A DNA stretch of 64,000 bases from Ailanthus altissimus (GCA_946807835.1 OX327700.1:22108001-22172000); one strand, 5' to 3'. Shown: positions 47,501 through 62,548, numbered from the stretch's first letter. The notes: generated from the sequence alone by a model not told the origin. Translations and numbers: made by a program.

Positions 47501-50500
47501 CTTGATCATAGAGAACATTAGTCTATATGCAACAACTTTGTACCTGCAATAATTCTTCAACTATGTCCTTTGCATTTGAAACATCACACATTCCATATAG
47601 CAGATCAAGAGCACGCCTACGAATACTGAGGCAAGAATACGAACATGCATTAGTAAAAGTAAGTCCACAGAACATCAAAACGATAAGATTTGACCAAGAA
47701 ACAAGTAGGATAATGATAGAATTACTGGGAAGACAGCCAATACTTCAGGAAAAACTCAGATGTTTGGTTATGTCCTTTCTTATTTTAAATAATCCATTTA
47801 TGTAGTAATTTCAGTGACGTCAACAAGTGCGTCCACTAAAAGGAAAGCAATATGGATTGTAGTTTTACATACATCCTAGGCAAATATTAATTCCACAGGA
47901 ATAACCTAAGAACTGAAACTCCTCTGGACTGGAATGGATAATCAGTCATCCAAATTAGTTGGCTAGGTTGCTCAAATTTATAAATTATCAAGAAGGGTCT
48001 TAAAAATGTAAAAGGCAAATTAACCAGATTTCGCAAATCCTCAAAGCAGGAACAGCCAAAAGTTGGAATCTTGAAATGAGGATGGTAGGTCAATGTAGAC
48101 TCTAGTATGCCATGGACATATGAAAACCATGATTCAAACATTAGCAAACATTCATGATACATTTATCAGATTGTAGGGTCATTCATTTTTCTGAATTTTA
48201 TTAAAATCAGATGCCTTTTTTCCCAAATAAAAATTTAAAAAACTGATATTTGTGTCTCCATATCATGCAGACCTAAATATAATGAACTGCACACACATAA
48301 ACATGCAACAAATATAATCTATTTTCATGAAAAAGAAATCCACTATAATTAGGCTTATGTTAATAATTAACTATGAATATTTCTTTGACAACTTTGGCGC
48401 TCAGCAATTCTTCTTGAGTCGGTCCTTGTCCAAAGAAAAGAAAGATAAATAAAGTAACCGTCAAAATTGCACTTGCAGCATGCTAACTCTCGTTCCCACA
48501 AAAACGATAATAAATGTATAACTTCTAAGCTGTGAAACTTGCAAAATCCACAGGTTTACCCCAAGAAAGGTAATGTTACATCAAGATCCTGCAACAAAAA
48601 TCAAATATCTAATACAAGAAACCAAATAATAGCTCTAAGACATTAACTTTTGTGACATGAGGAACTTCAGAATGAAACCAAATAGACTCTAATAGTTTAT
48701 AGAATCCTAATCACGAAAGAAAAAGATATAATCTCCAAGAGAGAGTCACTGCCACATAATTCTTATGCAAAAAAAAGGATGGCCAAATCATGCATACCAT
48801 CAGCAACAACATCTGAGGGACCTAACATTCGCAAGTAGTAACTATACCAATGCATGAAACTCAAACTTAACCTGATGTCAGGGTCCTTTAACGAGGTTAT
48901 GATCTGAGCCTGGTGTCTTTTGATGATATCTTGAACATCTGCTACCATCAACATCCGAGTCATATTCTCCTGCAACATAGCAATGTCAAGCCTTTTCATG
49001 CAGTTACCGACTAGCATCAGATTTATTCTATGAATTCAAACATTGAAGCCCATTTAGGCATGCCTTGGTCATCAATTTCATCAACAAAATGTACTTCCAA
49101 AGTTATAAAGTTAGTGTTTCCTAAACTTACCAAGCCAAGATATCGAATGTTTGGTTCACGCACTGCAATAAATTTTCCAAGAAGGGCAACACACTGAGAC
49201 ATCATCTCCTTCTCAGCATCAAGATGCATGACCTGTGATGGGAAAGAGCAAACAAAATTCTAAATAAGAACCCCTAAAATTGTAAATAGATAGTCATTTT
49301 TCCAGGAACTTGAAGTGACCTATTCCAGGCCCAATCAAGTCCTTTAACATCTAAGTGAAGCCCGAGAGTACACAGATTATTCTTCTCATCGGGTAAAGCA
49401 TCTTTTAGAAGAACAACATAGCAGGTTCTAAATACATGCAGTGTATTATGAGGCCAATTGATATTGCTTCCCTGAAATGAAGAAACAGAAGTTTCATAAC
49501 CTCACCAAACCCAAAGACATGCATACAGAAACTTGAAATCGACTGCTCCAATTTGATGACTAAAATCCTTCCATTTATTTCCTTTCATGCATGGAGACAC
49601 ACATAATACAATCATCCATAAGGGGCATTTGTTGAAACATAAATTTGTTTATATTACATGACACTCAGAAAACCTTATCTGTAGGGAGGCACTTGAAAAC
49701 CCAGTAAAAGTAATGAAATTATGAAGTCTCAGTTCAGCCAAATATATAAATGTCCCTAAATCGAACAAATTTAACTCACTAGAAAGTTAGTTATCACTCC
49801 AAACTTACAAGAGCAAGGGCTTCAAAGAGGACAGCATGTGAAGCATTGTTCTTATTGACATTTTTCACAACATCCGTTCCCATCAATATTAGTTGTAGCA
49901 CCTATATCATCAATTCAAAAATCATTAGAATCACAAAGTCAAAAGAAAAGGCCAATATTATACTCCTATGGAGAAGTTGAACCTCAAACAACGATCTTCT
50001 AGTGTTTGGATCTTCAACTGTTGGAAAATACTGAAGCACCCTCATTGTCTTAACCTGCACCAATAAAATACTAAACAGCATCAACATCAACAGATTAAAT
50101 ATACATCAACAAATTACAAATTTTGAAAGGTTAATCAAAATTACAGAAATACTAATAAATAAACAATAAAGAGTAAATTCAATTAGAAGTAACACGATCC
50201 CTTACCAAATCCAAAGAAAAGGTAAATAAGTGAGTATTCCTTCAGATTAATAACTACATTTTTCAATAATACGGAAACTTTCAATAAAGTAGCATTTGGT
50301 AGCCACAATAGAATTTAAACGTCCCATTTTGACACTTGAAGGTATAAATCCATTATAAATGAGCAAGCAAAGAATGGACTAATACTCTTATGTTAAGATG
50401 AAAACATGACAGAGGTTCAATCTTCATCTTCAAATGTGACATTGTGAGAGCTTCTTGCATGACCCATTCATCATGTTTAACGCAGAGAAAATTGTACACA

Positions 50501-53500
50501 CAACACCAATGGGACAAAATTTGATTTTCCTAGGACAATTACGTATGTCCTCACAATATTTCCCTGTAACACTGAAAATAGCAAATACAAAATATCAATG
50601 GATTGGCAGAATATCTGATGTAGCACAAACCTATCAATATCCGATTCTAAAAAGACAACAAAAAGTGTCACAATTACTTAAGAATGTTCTCCTTATGTAC
50701 TTCTCACATTCACTCCCATATCTGTCAGAGAATTATCAATTTGATTGGATCCCAAAGCCTTACAACACTTTCAGGGTCTCAATATTTCTGAAGTTGATCA
50801 ATTTCCATTCAGTTCAGAATCCAGTCCATTCAAACTGATCAGCCAGGCCAATTCAACTACAAAATTGACATCCATGATGTGCAGATATGTTTTATTGGGG
50901 GAAGTTGAATACAGACCTGAAGCCAGGGAGTTGGGATACCATAGTAAGTGTATTCTTGAGGAACATCCTGGTTTCGAGCAAGTCGCTCCAATATTTTGAC
51001 ACACTTTGGAAGACAACTCCAATATGCTTCATGATTATTCGATACCAAAGCAACAAGAAGGCTCATAGAGGATGTCAAAACACCAAGATCTCGTTCATCT
51101 AGCAGCTGCGCCATCCGATCCGCCCTATAGCATATATGGAAAACAACATAAATATAAATTACCAAACTTAAATCTATTGCTACAAAGTAACCTGTTATGA
51201 AGAATGCAATATTCAAACATACCAGCCATCTACATTGACAACATCAGGATTTTTCCTATACAAGCGCAGCAGACACAATGCTGCTTTTTTTCTGACAAGT
51301 GGTCTGCAGCTACTAGAAATCTATGAAAAAAAATGGTTAATATCAGCCAATTTCCAAAAGGAGTCAATTAAATTTATAAATTTGTATTATTCTTACAAGT
51401 AACTTTTGAACATCAGGAGCTAGTGATTCAGCAAACTCTCTCCCACCAATATTTCCAACCTACAATAATAAACCAAATAATGGTGGGACATAAGTCCTGA
51501 GCATTAGATGTTATTAGAGCATGGAAATAATGAATGCAGTTATAACAGGAAAGAAAAGGTAGTGAAAGACAGTATCACAACAAAAAAGTGAATGAAACTT
51601 ATTATTTAAACAAAAAAGAACCCAAGAATCATGAGATAAGAACTGCTAGAGTGTAATAAAAAACTTAAAACATCGTAGATGGAAGAACTCTGCAAACAAC
51701 ATATGCTCCTACACTGACATGCAAACAATACTATGCATAAACAAAGGAATGCAACTATCCAACCATTTTTTTTCTTATGAAATAAATTAAAAACAATTGC
51801 AGCTTCATAAATAAAATTTGATAAAAAGAATAAATAAATAATAAAAAAACCAGCTTCAATAGTTTTCTTGCCAACATACCATAGTCAATGCTAGGCACTG
51901 GAAAGTTTCATTGCGACCAATAATATCATTGCGTACAGTATTTATTGCTAGTCTCAGAAAATCATGGTTTTCATTGAGCAAACATGATGTCACAATGTAC
52001 CCAACCTGCAGCCATTTGTAGCACAATATGAAGTTAACCAAACAGTGATTATTGAGACCATTTCCAAAAGTAGAAAAACATGGGAACGCATGATAACGTT
52101 TGGGCACTAAACATTCATATTGCATGAAATATTAACTTTCACGAACACAAGAAGAATGCATAAAAGAGCTGCAAAGATACCAGATTCAAGAAATTACCAG
52201 GCCCCCAGAAATTCCAGATGGCATTATCTAGAGAGGTACAAATAATCTAGTCTTTGTAAACTATACCACTGTTTCATTGGATTTAAATACACATCAATGC
52301 TCATATAATTTTAAACATCATATGGATAATTAAAGCAGGACACAACATTACGGCCATTGGCACCAACCACATGATTGCCAAATTACTCTCAAATATGCAT
52401 TAAGAAAGAAAAAAAGCGCAAATTATGGGGAAAATTAAAAGGCAAAGGATTTTACCTGCTTTTCTGGATATTTTGGTGCTGATATTAAAGAAACAGCTTC
52501 CATGTGACCAAAATCTACGTCATAACCCAGCATATAAATGTAAAGCATTTTCCAAACATATTTTTTCTTTTCATAAGGCGTCAACCCCTGTTGAAAGCGA
52601 AAAAAGTTACAACAATTAATTGCTCGTTCAGATATTTTAAGGTAGTGTATAAAGATGAGCAAGAAGCAAAATCAAACAGATTTATACAGAAAAATGTTAT
52701 TTTTAGTGCTCTATATTATTCTGTAGTAAGTACAATAAACTGTATTAATTGATAGAACACTATGTTTGCTTGCTCTTTTGCATCGGATAGAAATATGCCA
52801 TGTATAACTTCTTGATGTGTGTACATTTTACTAAGTTATGCCATTGACGAGTTAGTATTAAAGTTGTATTTCATTTTTCAATGCATAATAAACTGTTCAA
52901 AAGAAATTACTATTATCGTTATTACAGTTATAATTATTACTATTATTTTAAAAAATTATGTAACAGAAATAACCATCATTCACAGGCCATCAAAATGTAT
53001 CAACTGTCTCAGTTGGCATTGCTGACACAGCTGTTTGTCTGTCTACCCCTCCGTACAATTATCATGAATTTTAGCCATCCCCATAAACAGGAGCTTAATG
53101 CCAATGACGAATCCATGTCAGAGTAGATTGACAAATGTTGGTTCCCACAGTGCCAACAGTGATGTCACAAGTGTATTATGTGGTTGCAACTGAAAATTTT
53201 TTCAGAGATGCTTTTTTAATAATTCATAAACAATACATGAACATTCATAAATTATTTCTTTTTATGTATTTATTGACTTTCATTTACAAATAAATTACAT
53301 AAATTTTTATTTTCAATAGTTTATGCATAAATTTTTATTTTCAATAGTTTACAAATTTTGACTAATTAAGTTTGAATTATTTAAATAAAAAACAACGTTA
53401 AAACAAATTCTTGTTTTCAATAATTTAGCAATAGTTTACAAATATTTACTAATTAAATTTGAGTTTATTTAAATAAAACAAAACCCCACTTCATCAAACA

Positions 53501-56236
53501 GATGACTGTATTATCACTTTATAATCATCTTCAATTCAATCTAGTAAAATTACATCTAATACAATTTAGTCCAATGTACCAAATGTACCCTTAGGTTCCA
53601 AACAACCAAAAGTATAGAAGTGAACTAGAAAGCAATAAACAAATGAAAAGGAAGACCATAAGTGATGGGAAAATGCAACAATTTTAACCAGAAGAGGTAG
53701 GACAATTTCCTTCAAGACGAAAATTCACGTATTAAATCTACATCAAGAGATGATAACTTAAATAAAGAATTATGAGCTAATATTCATTCAAGAATTATTT
53801 ATTTTCAAAGTTATAGGAGTCAATTAATGTGAAATTAACTAAAAAATGAACTTGAATAGAATCAATAGCGAAGCAATGAAGCTAAATTCAACATTAAGGC
53901 AGAACTAATCTCAAATTGCAATGGCTTTAAAGTATTATTCCTTCTTCTACATGACAATAAATCCAAAGTATGCCCAAGGAAAAGGGAGCACAATCATAAT
54001 TCGTGTGTTTCCACACAAGCACTAAAAGAACCACACAAGGACAAGGATAAAGAAAAGAAGCAGGTAAAAAGAATATAGGAGTCAGATCCTAAAGGTTAAA
54101 AGCATCAATTAAAACCAAAAACAATCACAGTTGCGTGAATTCTTTGTAAATTCACAAGCTTAACAATTGCAATCTATTGAACTTTAGATCCAGTCAACTG
54201 GAGCTGAGATGAAATGAAGGAACTCCAAAAAAATATTGAGGAAGTCAAGAACAAAGCATCAATCAATATTAACAAGTAAAATCAATACTCAATAGCTAGT
54301 CATCATAGTTTGACTAACTTGTACGAGGAGTATTTAGCATCTTATTCCCTCTGATTGTTTAACTTTGATGGTAATATCACTTCAAACCTTATATATCTCC
54401 AGCTCCTATATAATATAACCCTTAATGGATCGTATTTCACAAATGAATCACTTCTTTTAGTTATAGAAACTCCCAAGTGACCAACATCATCCAATTTTTT
54501 TTCTTTAATACTACCTTGTCATATTAACCAATGACATTTTGAAAAGTTTTCTCAGCCTCATTGATTAAATGCATTTAGTTAAGTATATAATTTTCAGGCA
54601 CACTTCATATTATGTTAGACAAAATTTTAATGTTGAAAACTTATAAGCTTTCCTCTTACAACTTTTGACATCTTTTCCGCTACACGCTTACATCTTCCAT
54701 AATAAATAACAAACCAAAAAGAATGCCAATGACATAAAAATCTTTAAATAGCTACCAGGTTTCCTCTTGCAGTTTCTAACATTTTTACCACAGCTAACAT
54801 GAGAGTTATGTTTTGTCTTTTCAGCGGCAGCAATTTTGGTAGACACTTCCCCAATAAGGCATTCACTATTATTCTAAAAATAAATGGAAAAGAAATACGA
54901 AAAGAAGCAGCTATTTCTTTGTCAGTCACCCAACCAAAATGGTCTAAACAAGTCAGCTTGATAGAACCATATATTTGTAGCTGCAACATAATGGTATCCT
55001 GACTTGATGAAGGAAAGGAACCAGAAGGGGAGGAAAAAAAATGCTTGCCCATAGGTAGTCACCACGGTTAATTTTTATGGAACCTTGAGTAAACATCCAG
55101 GCAGAATCCCAAAATGAAATATCAGTTGTTTCAAACAGAGGACATTAACTAAAATCAAATATTTAAGAATGCGAGAAAATCAAGTCCCTTTTCAATTATA
55201 ATCACCTCATAGTTTACCCCAAAAATGGCCATTTCAAGTTTTTCTAAGAGAAATAAACAGTACTAAAAGTATCATCAAATTTTGGTCCAGTGACATGCTA
55301 ACATCATTGGTTTTATAATGGTAGGCAAAAGTAAGCTCTAACAAAATATATGGCGCTTTTGACGACTCCCTGTTTGTGAAAATCAATATCCATGGAGAAT
55401 CTACCTTTCCAATAATTTAAGGCATTCTTCCAAGTATATCTGCTTCACGAGCAAGTACTTGGAAGGAATTTAGACACAATGATAACTATCAACCGAATTC
55501 ACAACACAACTTTTACTATATGCCAAATTAAGCCCCCCTCCCACCTAAATCCATCTGTTCTCTACTTTAGTTGGCAAAGAAACTAGGTTGTCTGAGCTCA
55601 TTTATCATAAGCTCCTATAACATGGACATTCAATTAGCACCATCAGTTAGTAGTTCTACTAGTACATTAATTCATCCCACAGAGAGAGTATGCTAAGAAG
55701 CCCTAATTGTTCAAATTCTCGTCATTAACCTCTATCTAGGTTTATCAAACTTAACTTTCCACTGAATTCTACCAAAGAAACGACAACAGAGGACTAAACC
55801 GTGCAAGATTAGCCCCATCACACTATGGTTCCAATGCAAACTCAGAGAAAAATAACATCTTTTTTCTTTCTTCAACTAATAAAAAAAACAAGCAAAGCTC
55901 GGCAACTTCGACTAACAATGACATACAACAATTACACATCCCTAGCGACCACCTCAGCTCATCTCATCAACTAATTCAAACATTCTACAAACAGAGTTCT
56001 TACAAGTCCAGAAATAAACACAAACCAAAAACAAAATGTTTGATCAAAACAAAAAAAGAAAGGAACTCGAAATAAAAAAATTCGAATGCTTGAAAAACTC
56101 TAACCTTTTCGTTTTTGAAGCGAGTACGGACGTTGCCGAGCTCTTTATCGACGCGGAGGCGCTCCTGCTCTTTGTTCTGGCAATTACGAATGTCGCTGAT
56201 GAAGACGGAGAGGCCTCGCATGCCTGACAACGCCAT
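41531..56236 (-). CDS. AP2A1: AP-2 complex subunit alpha (alpha-adaptin)
   Basis: Twenty-seven exons join in frame to 1017 residues, close to the roughly 1012 of Arabidopsis: 56236-56105, 52587-52456, 52005-51880, 51459-51397, 51320-51223, 51124-50917, 50054-49983, 49901-49809, 49232-49131, 48969-48872, 47625-47544, 47403-47315, 46467-46362, 46262-46197, 45643-45537, 45458-45354, 45260-45140, 45005-44820, 44679-44446, 43888-43808, 43635-43471, 43352-43266, 43167-43042, 42509-42429, 42343-42272, 41830-41751, 41672-41531. The start is [20 protein letters not shown]. The helical adaptin trunk spans about 10-590, with the phosphoinositide-binding lysines (KKKYVWKM, K51-K53). A Pro/Gln/Ser-rich hinge runs about 600-740. 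The clathrin-adaptor ear (sandwich plus platform) runs about 741-980. The C-terminus is [10 protein letters not shown]. It is the large AP-2 subunit that recruits cargo and clathrin at the plasma membrane. Intron 1 is 3.5 kb; the others are shorter. Confidence 0.97.
52588..56104 (-). other. Large first intron of alpha-adaptin
   Basis: This 3517-bp intron follows a 132-bp first exon. It contains the AT-rich repeats at 53298-53480. The 54744-55052 minus-strand frame (102 codons) has no recognisable family and lacks coding support. The rest shows no gene. Long first introns in plant housekeeping genes often carry expression-enhancing signals; that is only a possibility here. Confidence 0.6.
53298..53480. 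repeat. Local AT-rich direct repeats in intron 1
   Basis: ATAAATTTTTATTTTCAATA occurs twice 27-28 bp apart (about 53300 and 53327). A longer segment (TTTACAAAT..ACTAATTAA..ATTTAAATAAAA) repeats with a period of about 87 bp (53348 and 53435). Confidence 0.65.
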
Positions 56237-58973
56237 TTTTCGATCAGATCCAAAAGCCCTAGACTACAGAGAGAAAGAGAAATGGATTTTTATTTCTCTC
56301 CCTCTTTCTCTTTCTTCAGCCTTTGCTTTCAATCTCAGATCGTCCCGCTCAGCCGCCCGATCTAGACATTGAATGTTACTGAAAGATCTTTGAATTTCAA
56401 AAGCGCGAGCGAGACAGAGAGAGATCGAGCTCAATTTTGAAAATGGAAGAAGCAGAAATGTGGAAGTTAAAAAAAAAGACCATGTAATAGAGAGAGGAAA
56501 TGAAGTTGAAAATTAAAATTTAAATGAATGGAAAATAATATCTGGAAAAGCCGTCGAGAAGAGAAGCAGCTGAGACACGACACATAAGTTTTAATTTAAG
56601 TTCCAATTTGTTTTTGTTCAATTTTCATTTTATTTTCTTTTTACCTATTACTTTTCACAGCTTTTTTTTTTCCCCACCTCCTTCGTAGTTGTAGATTTAT
56701 GGATTAGATCAGTCTGGTTTTCTTCCGTTGTATTAATTACTGTTTTAGGTTTTAAAATTGTTGTTATTAACGTGTCTATAAGAGTTCTGAAATATTTGAT
56801 TAACTGCATGTATGGTCGATTTTTTTTTTTTTGATCAAAAGTTTTTTTTTTTAACTTTTTATCACATTTAATTATAATGGGATAATAATTTTTAAAAATT
56901 AAAAAAATTATTTTAATTTAACTTATAAAAATTTAAAATTTAGACTTTAAAAGTATAATTTTTTTAATATTTATATATCAACACATATATCATACTAATA
57001 TATTTTTAATAAAAATAAACTTTATTTAATTAATGTATTTTTAACTTTTTATTAAAAATCATTATATCTTTATATTTTTATAATTATCTTATCTCAATAA
57101 AATTTTATTAAAAAAAAATTTGTTACATGTATATAGTATTTTATTTTTAATATTTATATTAAAATTAATAATTTTTTTAATTTTTTTATAAATTTATAAA
57201 TGTTTACGATTCTAATCATTTATTGTCATTATTTTACAATGATCACAACTAAATTTTAACACGAATAGTTTTTATGTTATCTATATAAATAAGTTAATAA
57301 ATTTTAAATATTAAATTGTAAATTTTATTTTATGTAAAAAAATTAAATTGTATAAAATTTTAATATAAATTTTATTAAGTGTCATTTTTTGTTATTTAAT
57401 AATAAATTAGTACTTTAATAATATATACCAAATGATTTACTACTTAAAAATAATTATTTTTAATTGACAATTAAATTATTAATTATTTTTTTTGAAAGAA
57501 ATTTACTTTTAAACGTTCTGTTATTTTTAAAAAATTTATTTTTAAAAAATATATTTAAAAAATTCAACCAAACAAAATCCTACATGTACTTTTTAATTTG
57601 ATATTTTTAATAACTTTTTTTTTTATGTTTTTGAGAATTTTTTTAGAACACTTTTCTACTTCTATCAGATATATTAAATTTTTATGCCCATATATTTTAT
57701 ATATATGTTTGTATACGCGAGGTTATTATTAAATTTCAGCATGATTTAAATTAGTTTCTTTCTAATAAAATTGTGGGGAGAATAGACATAACATTTAATC
57801 TGATCATTAATATTATATATATTTATTTCATTTTACCATAGCATCTCTTAAACAAAGTTTGAGAATATTAAATTAACATTTTGTTGTGACATAGGTTGTC
57901 TTTTATTTAGATCATTTATATTATCCTTGAAAATATTTACAAGTTTTTTTTTATAATACTTAATTTTATAAAAAAAAAAATTGTTATACTTTATTGCGCG
58001 ATAATCACCTCTAATTCTTTATTTTTGATGTCGTGACATAAGTTGTCTTTCCTTAAATCATTTGTGTTATGTTTGAGAATATTTTTATATTGTCAAAAAT
58101 AATTTGAAATACTTAAACTTTGAAATAATAAAAAGATAATTTTTCTTAAAAGTTTATTTTATTGTGTTTGGTTGATATAAATTAAAGTACTATTTAGTTC
58201 GTTAAAAAATATATATATTTAGTTAAAATGATATTTATTGTATTTAATATTTTAAAATTAATTTTGAATTTTCAGTCATTTATTCTATTTAAATAAATTT
58301 TGATGGTGATTACTTAAATTTGTAGTTGATGACATAAATTATCAACCACCGCAAACAATTGTCAAACAAAAAGACAGCTGTAGTCAAATATCCTTTCATC
58401 ATTTGATAATTTTTGCTTTTTCCCGACCAATAGAAACCCTATTACCAGAATTCCCAGTTCCCATAATTTTAAAAATAAATTTTGGCCTACACATTTGGTT
58501 ATTCATGCACGTAAAAAACTGTTATAAATACGATTCAAAATCTAAAATCAATTGTTGTTTTATATATAAGATAAAATAACATTATTTTTTTTAATAATAC
58601 TCTAAATTTTTTTATTTTAAATAATATATCAAATAAATACTGATAAAATAGTATAACAAATAATTTTTAAAATTATACTATTTCACTATCAAATAATTAC
58701 TTAACATGTTAATTTAAAATAAATAAAATAAAATACTATTTAAAAAAATAACATTATTTATATAAAATATCATCTTAACTATTTCAATAAATATAATTAT
58801 ACTCATATTATAATTATTATAATTGTGTTGATTTCTACTGATAACACCAAGATAAAACAGAATTTGGAATCTTCAATATCTCTGCCATCCCCGCATCAAA
58901 GCTTAATGTAATGGCTTGTAAAGCTATGGCTAAATTTAACCTATCTAATAAAAAAAGAAAAATAAGGTTGTCA
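56237..58973. other. Intergenic: alpha-adaptin promoter, AT-rich repeat, 3' flank of the plastid-envelope gene
   Basis: From 56237 to about 56700 is the alpha-adaptin 5' flank; on the minus strand it is rich in GAGA/AAAGAGAAA near the start codon. About 56850-57600 is a copy of the AT-rich dispersed repeat. The remainder to 58973 is AT-rich with no gene visible. Confidence 0.5.
56850..57600. repeat. AT-rich dispersed repeat (copy 2 of 3)
   Basis: This shares an ordered series of landmarks with 31240-31800 and 63210-63910: TTTTTAATAAAAATAAA, AATTAAATTGTATAAAATTTT, TTAAGTGTCATTTTT, TTTAATAATA and CAACCAAACAAAATCC. It is non-coding. The ordered matches over several hundred bp argue against simple AT richness, but termini were not fixed. 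Confidence 0.6.
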
Positions 58974-61900
58974 CTACTGCACTCCGCTCCACTTTGCCCA
59001 ATCTACAAACTGCATGCCACCGTAAATGTTATTGGCAAATCGCACACCAACTGTGAACGCCATTGCAACTGGAGGAACTTGTTTTGCCAAAGGTGATGCT
59101 TCAACAAGTTGTTCCAATCCATTGATAATTTGGTAACGGGTGTTGGAAGACACAGCTAGGAAAACACCTGATTGAGAAAGGAAAATAATAAGCTATGTAA
59201 GAAAAATGAATGGCTGCCTAACTCTTAATTTATAAATAAACCAATTTTGCATTATTTCCCAAATCCAGATTATGTGCAGGAGCTATAATCTCAAATATTT
59301 TGGCCATTGATGAAATGGATACACAGACATGGTGATGGTAACAGACAGCCCGGCCTGACATCACATATACATAAAATCACCCAAAAAAATGATGTTCCTA
59401 GCAAAATAAAGATGGCGGTTTTGAAATGCAGAACAACAATGGAATCAGAAATTATTTTTACAGAGAAGAATCTCTTTAACACAAAGAACCTCAGTTGACA
59501 CTAATTTGCCTTTTTTTAATAACCATGAACCTATAAGTCACACATGATGCTTTGTGAAGGTGCAAAGATATAACTGCATGTTGAATAGAGAAGTCAAAAC
59601 CAAATATTGCAATATCTCAATCATGAGAATGAGAGGATCAGTGCAAATCTAAGGAAATGACTTACATAAAAACAGCAAGCTATTTGAAAAACACACAGAG
59701 CAACAGAAGTACTATTCAGAACTCTAATATGTAATACTAGTAGAGAAATAGAAGCAAAAAATAGAAAATAGAGCGAGTTTGGCTCACCCCATAGAGCAGC
59801 ACTTTGCACAAGAGGTGGCACAGGAACGTCCTGTTCAGATTTTTTTATACTCCTGATCATATACAAAGATGTAACACAGTGAGCAACTACCTCCGTTCAA
59901 GAACAAAAAGAAATGCAATCAAAGGAGATTCATGTACAATTCATATTTAATTTTTTTTTAGTGTCATAAGAGTATTGTTATGCTACAAGACATATATCGT
60001 CTGCCATAACCCAAGTTTAAGTGTTCCCAAACAGAAGAATTCTACAGAGGACATATACACTAAATTCAGGAATTATCTGAATAGAACTGTACCGTTTGGC
60101 AGTCATGATCAAATTTGCTATGCCTTGGCCAATGAGACCACAGCCAAACCCAACTGAACCATACAGTACACCCTGGATCCAGAAAGTATCAATCAATCAA
60201 CTTAAAGGCAGAAAAGGTATAACAAAGTACTACTACAGCAGGCCAGATATGGGCACACAAAGGAATAAGATGGTCTTACAAAATATGTCAACAACCATTC
60301 TTCAGAAATGAAGCACACGATAGGATATTACAACCAAATGAAAAATGGAGTTAAAAACCTGCTCCCTTAGTGTTTGAGATCTATTGTCCAAAGGTATTTA
60401 ATTAGTGACCTCTTAACAAAATTTACTCCTCAGAATATAAGGTACCTTATAGAAGTATGTGGCAATCCGCTGCTTCACCGAGAATCTACATCCTGGCCTT
60501 TCAGCTTCAAAAACACTGCACAACAGGAAGTGTCTTGTGAGTATAATCTATGATCTTTAAGATCATCTGAAGCTGCAAGTAAGGAGAAGGATGGAAGTTC
60601 CGGGTCACTTAAGAGTACATAGAAAAGAGAGAAAATAAACTGTAACACCAACAAAATCTCCTCAGAATTCAACCCAGGTCTGGCTATCTTAGAAATAAAT
60701 TGAATTACAATTAAAATAAAAAGTAAAGGGTATGTTTAGACCGCTAGACCTTAGCACAGTTTGCCACTGGTCAGGGATAGAACTTAGGTTCGGTTCTTAT
60801 GAACCGCAGATTCTTTCTTTGTTATCAATCAATCCTCTTCCAGAGCTAAGGTCTTCAGCTATCTACTTTTCCATTTCAACCACTTGCTTGCTCTTCTTTA
60901 TGTTAAGAAATTGTCTAATATTTATCATCTGAATCAGTCATCCAGGGTCCTAGTCCATTCGACCATAACCAACTAGAAGGATTCTACAGTCTTATCTACA
61001 TTTAAACATCTGATAATTCATTATGGAACATGTGCATAAGCAACATGAGCAGATGACCGACAAGAAAACGCATAACAATACATAAAATGTATTTAAATAA
61101 CTATAGATTAACAACTTTGCATGTATCCAAAAACATGCAAATTTCAATGTCAGTGTGCTCTACTAACCTACTGGGAAGAGACCCACAAGCATGTTGTATG
61201 CGTCCAAATAAGCCACTCGAGACAGATGGCTTCCCAATACGAGCATAGGGAGCTAACATGCCAACCAAAGCAATGTCAACAACCACACCAACCAAAAGAT
61301 CAGCAAGGTACAACTCAAACTCTGACCAGAAATCCTTTCCCCTTTTCTGAACTTCCGCAAATGTTGCACAGAAAGAATCTATGACAATCTGGATCACGCC
61401 AAATCAACCATATGATTTAAAAATAATGGCAGCCCAACACAAACTAAACGTACAATAGCTAATGATATAGATAAGCAGTTGTATAGGTATCGCATTACTT
61501 TTTGTAGTGCCAGTAGGCCTATCCCAAAAGCAAGCAATAACAAAAGCAACTGAGCAGCTCATGGTGATGTTCATTACATGCACTGAGCAATCTGGGTTAA
61601 GTCTACAAATTCCAGTGGATTCCGCTCAGTAATAAATTACTGACTGTATGAATTTTAAACAGAAATTACCCTCAACAAACCTCTGTTCCAACTTTGAAAA
61701 GGAAAGAAGGATCAGCCAGCATCCGATTACGAAGCATAGTGCAGTATTTCATTAAAAATCCCAAAGGCCAAACTGACCCCTGCAGGTCCATCCAATGCCA
61801 AAATGAGCATAAACCACCATTTTACCAACAAAACATTATTAAAATAATATAGAAAAATATTTAAGAAAAAAAATAGATGAGAAATCTAAAAAAAAAAAAA

Positions 61901-62548
61901 CATTTGGAGATGCTATGTAGAGAATCAGTTAACAAGTACTTTTGTAAAAAGCGAAAAAAAAAAAAACAGATTAATAACACTACTGAACTGCTTCCTCGGA
62001 AAGCATTCTATAAGTGCCTTAACAGGAATCATACATTTAAATAACAATAAAATAAAATTTAAAAGTTGATTAAAAAATTGAACCTGCAAATCCAAGTAGC
62101 GAAGCAAAAACATTTTACGAATTCCCGTAGTTTTGGCGGCCTCCATCATATCATCAGGCAAGCTCACTCCCCTCGCTTCTGTTTCCTTCATCACCTCTTC
62201 AAACTTCATTATCGGTCCAAACTCTTCCTCTTCTCTATCTCTTCCTTCTCCTTCCCCACCGCCGCCGCCACCAAAAGAATCACCAGAACCACTGTCACTC
62301 CCGCCGCCGCCGCCGTCAAGTCTCGGTTCGCTAACGACGGATTCCTCCGTCAACTTACCTGAAATCTCGATCGTCTTCGGCGCAGAGTCGGAATTGCTAA
62401 CGCAATGGAGTTTGGAAAAGGCATGGTTTGTTGTTGTCGAATGGCGTAAAGACAGAGATCGAGAAGTAGGGATTATGATAGTGTGATTGTGATGGTGGGA
62501 GATGTTTGGGAGATTTGGTAATTTGAAGCTCGATGAGCAAACTGACAT
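58974..62548 (-). CDS. RER1: RETICULATA-RELATED (DUF3411) chloroplast envelope protein
   Basis: Seven exons join in frame to 397 residues: 62548-62084, 61779-61681, 61388-61168, 60515-60446, 60172-60093, 59852-59788, 59167-58974; all GT-AG. The start is MSVCSSSFKLPN. Upstream in-frame ATGs exist, but one lies inside the tRNA gene, so the first Met after it that opens a plastid-like leader was chosen. Residues 1-50 are Ser/Thr/His-rich (transit-peptide-like), and 77-110 are Gly then Glu rich. The DUF3411 core follows with hydrophobic segments at about 215-235 (ADLLVGVVVDIALVGML), 286-308 (VLYGSVGFGCGLIGQGIANL) and near 325. It ends WAKWSGVQ. Family members sit in the plastid inner envelope and affect leaf mesophyll development and venation appearance; biochemical activity is unknown. 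RER1 rather than RER4 is chosen by synteny with alpha-adaptin. It is unrelated to Golgi RER1. Confidence 0.9.

Noticed and set aside
54744..55052. 102-codon minus-strand frame in adaptin intron 1
   Set aside because: The flanking adaptin exons join in frame without it; it has no recognisable domain and an overlapping frame on the other strand.
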